DNA of 64,000 nucleotides from Ciceribacter thiooxidans. Its GTDB lineage: Bacteria; Pseudomonadota; Alphaproteobacteria; Rhizobiales; Rhizobiaceae. Positions within the stretch are counted from its first letter, which is position 1; each line of letters starts with the position of its first letter. A program made the translations under genes and the position numbers. Below are positions 62,692 to 64,000 of the stretch, piece by piece. The notes beneath the pieces were generated by a model. The model was given only the letters and a program-made list of their open reading frames with translations, ran no database searches and was not told where the DNA came from. The DNA lies in assembly GCF_014126615.1 (NCBI RefSeq), contig NZ_CP059896.1:1746501-1810500 (forward strand), in the 5' to 3' direction.

Positions 62692-63612
62692 TCAGCCTGC
62701 CTTCGCGAGCGCGCGGGTGACGGCCATGGCAGCGTTCGCCTCGAGCCAGGAATAGAAGGCCGGCATGCCCTCACCGGTCCTTACCGAAACGACCAGCGTC
62801 TGCAGTCTCGGGTTCACCCGGAGCGCATTGGCGATGCAGGCCCCGACATCGAAATCGAGGTGCGGCAGGAGGTCCGCCTTGTTCAGGATCATCAGGTCGG
62901 CGGCGGCGAACATGTCGGGATACTTGAGTGGCTTGTCCTCGCCTTCCGTCACCGAAAGCAGCACGACCTTGTGTGCCTCGCCGAGATCGAAGGCGGCGGG
63001 GCAGACGAGGTTTCCGACGTTCTCGATGAATAGCACGCTGTTCTTTGCCGGCGCCAGTTCCTCGACGGCATGGCCGACCATGTGGGCGTCGAGGTGGCAG
63101 CCCTTGCCGGTATTGACCTGGATCGCCGGCGCACCGGTCTCGCGAATACGCGCCGCATCGTTGGAGGTCTGCTGGTCGCCTTCGACGACACTGATCGCCA
63201 GCCGCTCCTTCAGGTCGCTGATCGTTCGCACCAGAAGGCTCGTCTTGCCGGAGCCGGGGCTCGAGACGAAATTCAGGGCGAAGATGCCATTGGCCGCGAA
63301 ATAGGCCCGGTTTTCCGCGGCAAAGCCGTCGTTCTTCGACAGGATATCGCGCTCCACCTGGATGATGCGCTCCTGGCTCATGCCGGGGACGTGGATGCCG
63401 GCGATTCCCTGCCCGTAATGGATGAGCCCCTCCTCGCCATGATCATGGTGTTGGTGATGCTCATGATCGTGAAAATGGTCATGGCCATGCGGATGCGCGT
63501 GGTCGTGATGATCGTGGTGATGATGGTCGCCGTGATGATGTCCGTGCCCGTGAGCGTGGCCATGACCCTTTTCGACAACGGGCTCCGTCCCGCAACCGCA
63601 TACCGTGCACAT
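62692..63612 (-). CDS. hypB: Nickel-inserting GTPase HypB with His-rich domain
   Basis: This 306-residue GTPase delivers nickel with HypA. The N-terminus is MCTVCGCG (high-affinity Cys metal site), followed by a stretch with 25 His between residues 17 and 58. The G domain has Walker [10 protein letters not shown] (117-125) and the second metal site GCHLDAH (Cys172, His173, His177). The ATG at 63612 overlaps the hypA stop by one base (TAATG). The His-rich region likely stores nickel, as in other rhizobial HypB proteins. Confidence 0.96.
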   Translation of the reverse strand: MCTVCGCGTEPVVEKGHGHAHGHGHHHGDHHHHDHHDHAHPHGHDHFHDHEHHQHHDHGEEGLIHYGQGIAGIHVPGMSQERIIQVERDILSKNDGFAAENRAYFAANGIFALNFVSSPGSGKTSLLVRTISDLKERLAISVVEGDQQTSNDAARIRETGAPAIQVNTGKGCHLDAHMVGHAVEELAPAKNSVLFIENVGNLVCPAAFDLGEAHKVVLLSVTEGEDKPLKYPDMFAAADLMILNKADLLPHLDFDVGACIANALRVNPRLQTLVVSVRTGEGMPAFYSWLEANAAMAVTRALAKAG

Positions 63613-63953
63613 TATATCACCTCCAAATCCCTGATCTTCAATTCGTCGCCTGCCGTCATCTGCACATGATACTGCCCGCATTCCGGACAGGCCCCGAACC
63701 GCTCCGCGAGCGGCACCGTCTTGCCGCAGTCGAGGCACCAGCCTTCACCTGCCACCCGGTTGATGCGCAGCTCCGCTTCTTCGGCGAAGCTGCCGCGACG
63801 AACCGCGTCGTAGCAGAAGAAAAGTGCGTCGGGGTCGACGTGGCTCAGCACGCCGACATCGAGGCGGATCACCTGCACCCTGGCGGCGCCGGCCTTTTGC
63901 GCCGTCTCGCAGGCGATCTCCACGACACTTTCCATCAGCGACATCTCATGCAT
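63612..63953 (-). CDS. hypA: Nickel metallochaperone HypA
   Basis: This 113-residue protein begins MHEMSL, with the nickel-binding His2. It has a structural zinc site from Cys73, Cys76, Cys89 and Cys92 (CLDC and CPEC). It binds nickel and docks on the hydrogenase large subunit with HypB. The ATG overlaps the upstream gene end by 8 bases, so the accessory genes are coupled throughout. Confidence 0.96.
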   Translation of the reverse strand: MHEMSLMESVVEIACETAQKAGAARVQVIRLDVGVLSHVDPDALFFCYDAVRRGSFAEEAELRINRVAGEGWCLDCGKTVPLAERFGACPECGQYHVQMTAGDELKIRDLEVI

Positions 63954-64000
63954 GCGCTGCCTCCTTCAACCTGATCTCGAACGCCACGCAGGGATCGAAG
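63946..64000 (-). CDS. hupK: Probable HupK-type protein, C-terminal fragment (gene runs off the right edge)
   Basis: The last 17 codons of a minus-strand gene read [17 protein letters not shown] and then TGA, overlapping hypA by 8 bases. The DPC segment followed by a hydrophobic-acidic tail matches the end of HupK-family proteins, large-subunit-like maturation factors encoded just before hypA in Rhizobium and Bradyrhizobium clusters. Only the tail is visible, so the assignment rests on this motif and on gene order. Confidence 0.55.
   Translation of the reverse strand, partial: FDPCVAFEIRLKEAAHA

Overview
The window comes from an alphaproteobacterium, most likely a Rhizobiaceae (Sinorhizobium/Rhizobium-like) chromosome. 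This rests on recognised gene order and families, not on a database search: the rpsB-tsf-pyrH-frr-uppS-cdsA-rseP-bamA-lpxD-fabZ-lpxA-lpxI-lpxB block with LpxI rather than LpxH, the aapJQMP general amino acid transporter, znuA divergent from znuCB-zur, an EipB-type periplasmic protein, DUF3126, a phasin and a class I PHA synthase. The DNA is GC-rich, so nearly every gene has long shadow reading frames.

Layout. 1-4200 is a zinc-acquisition locus (zur fragment, znuB, znuC, znuA and a COG0523 GTPase) with three closely matching 15-17 bp Zur-like palindromes. 4200-17360 is the core translation, envelope and lipid A block, all on the minus strand. 17560-25030 holds eipB, a RidA-GDPD-acyltransferase-HIT run, a 132-bp palindromic intergenic element, a DUF1989 gene divergent from a LysR regulator, and azlCD. 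25145-34390 holds clpA/clpS, a phasin, DUF3126, cysE, an enoyl-CoA hydratase, an alpha/beta hydrolase, a CHCC zinc-finger protein, a FAD monooxygenase and a metC-like lyase. 34610-39080 is the aapJQMP operon with its own promoter, internal hairpin and terminator. 39110-43800 holds a nuclease-like protein lacking catalytic residues, tRNA-Arg, an NDUFS4-like protein, tRNA-Pro, a DUF192 protein, a double cold-shock-domain protein, gloA, an Ala-rich lipoprotein and two identical tRNA-Glu genes in a 131-bp direct repeat. 43824-48990 holds recJ, hom, an aminotransferase and a SHOCT lipoprotein. 49174-53470 is phaC-sfsA-map-radC on the plus strand.

53487-64000 is the most specialised part: the distal section of an uptake [NiFe]-hydrogenase locus on the minus strand, in the order (hupK)-hypA-hypB-hypF-hypC-hypD-hypE-hypX-hoxA-hupT. 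HypA/HypB deliver nickel. HypF/HypE make the cyanide ligands and HypC/HypD assemble the Fe(CN)2CO unit. HypX supplies CO aerobically. HupT/HoxA is the two-component system expected to control hydrogenase transcription. The structural subunits, and any H2-sensing regulatory hydrogenase, would lie beyond the right edge or elsewhere.

I found no CRISPR array, prophage, transposase or clear new defence system. The observations most worth following up are the hydrogenase regulatory arrangement, the nuclease-like protein with lost catalytic residues, a strong hairpin in the metC leader, an inverted repeat spanning the aap promoter, the palindromic element near the HIT gene, and two homologues of mitochondrial complex I accessory subunits encoded away from any nuo operon.
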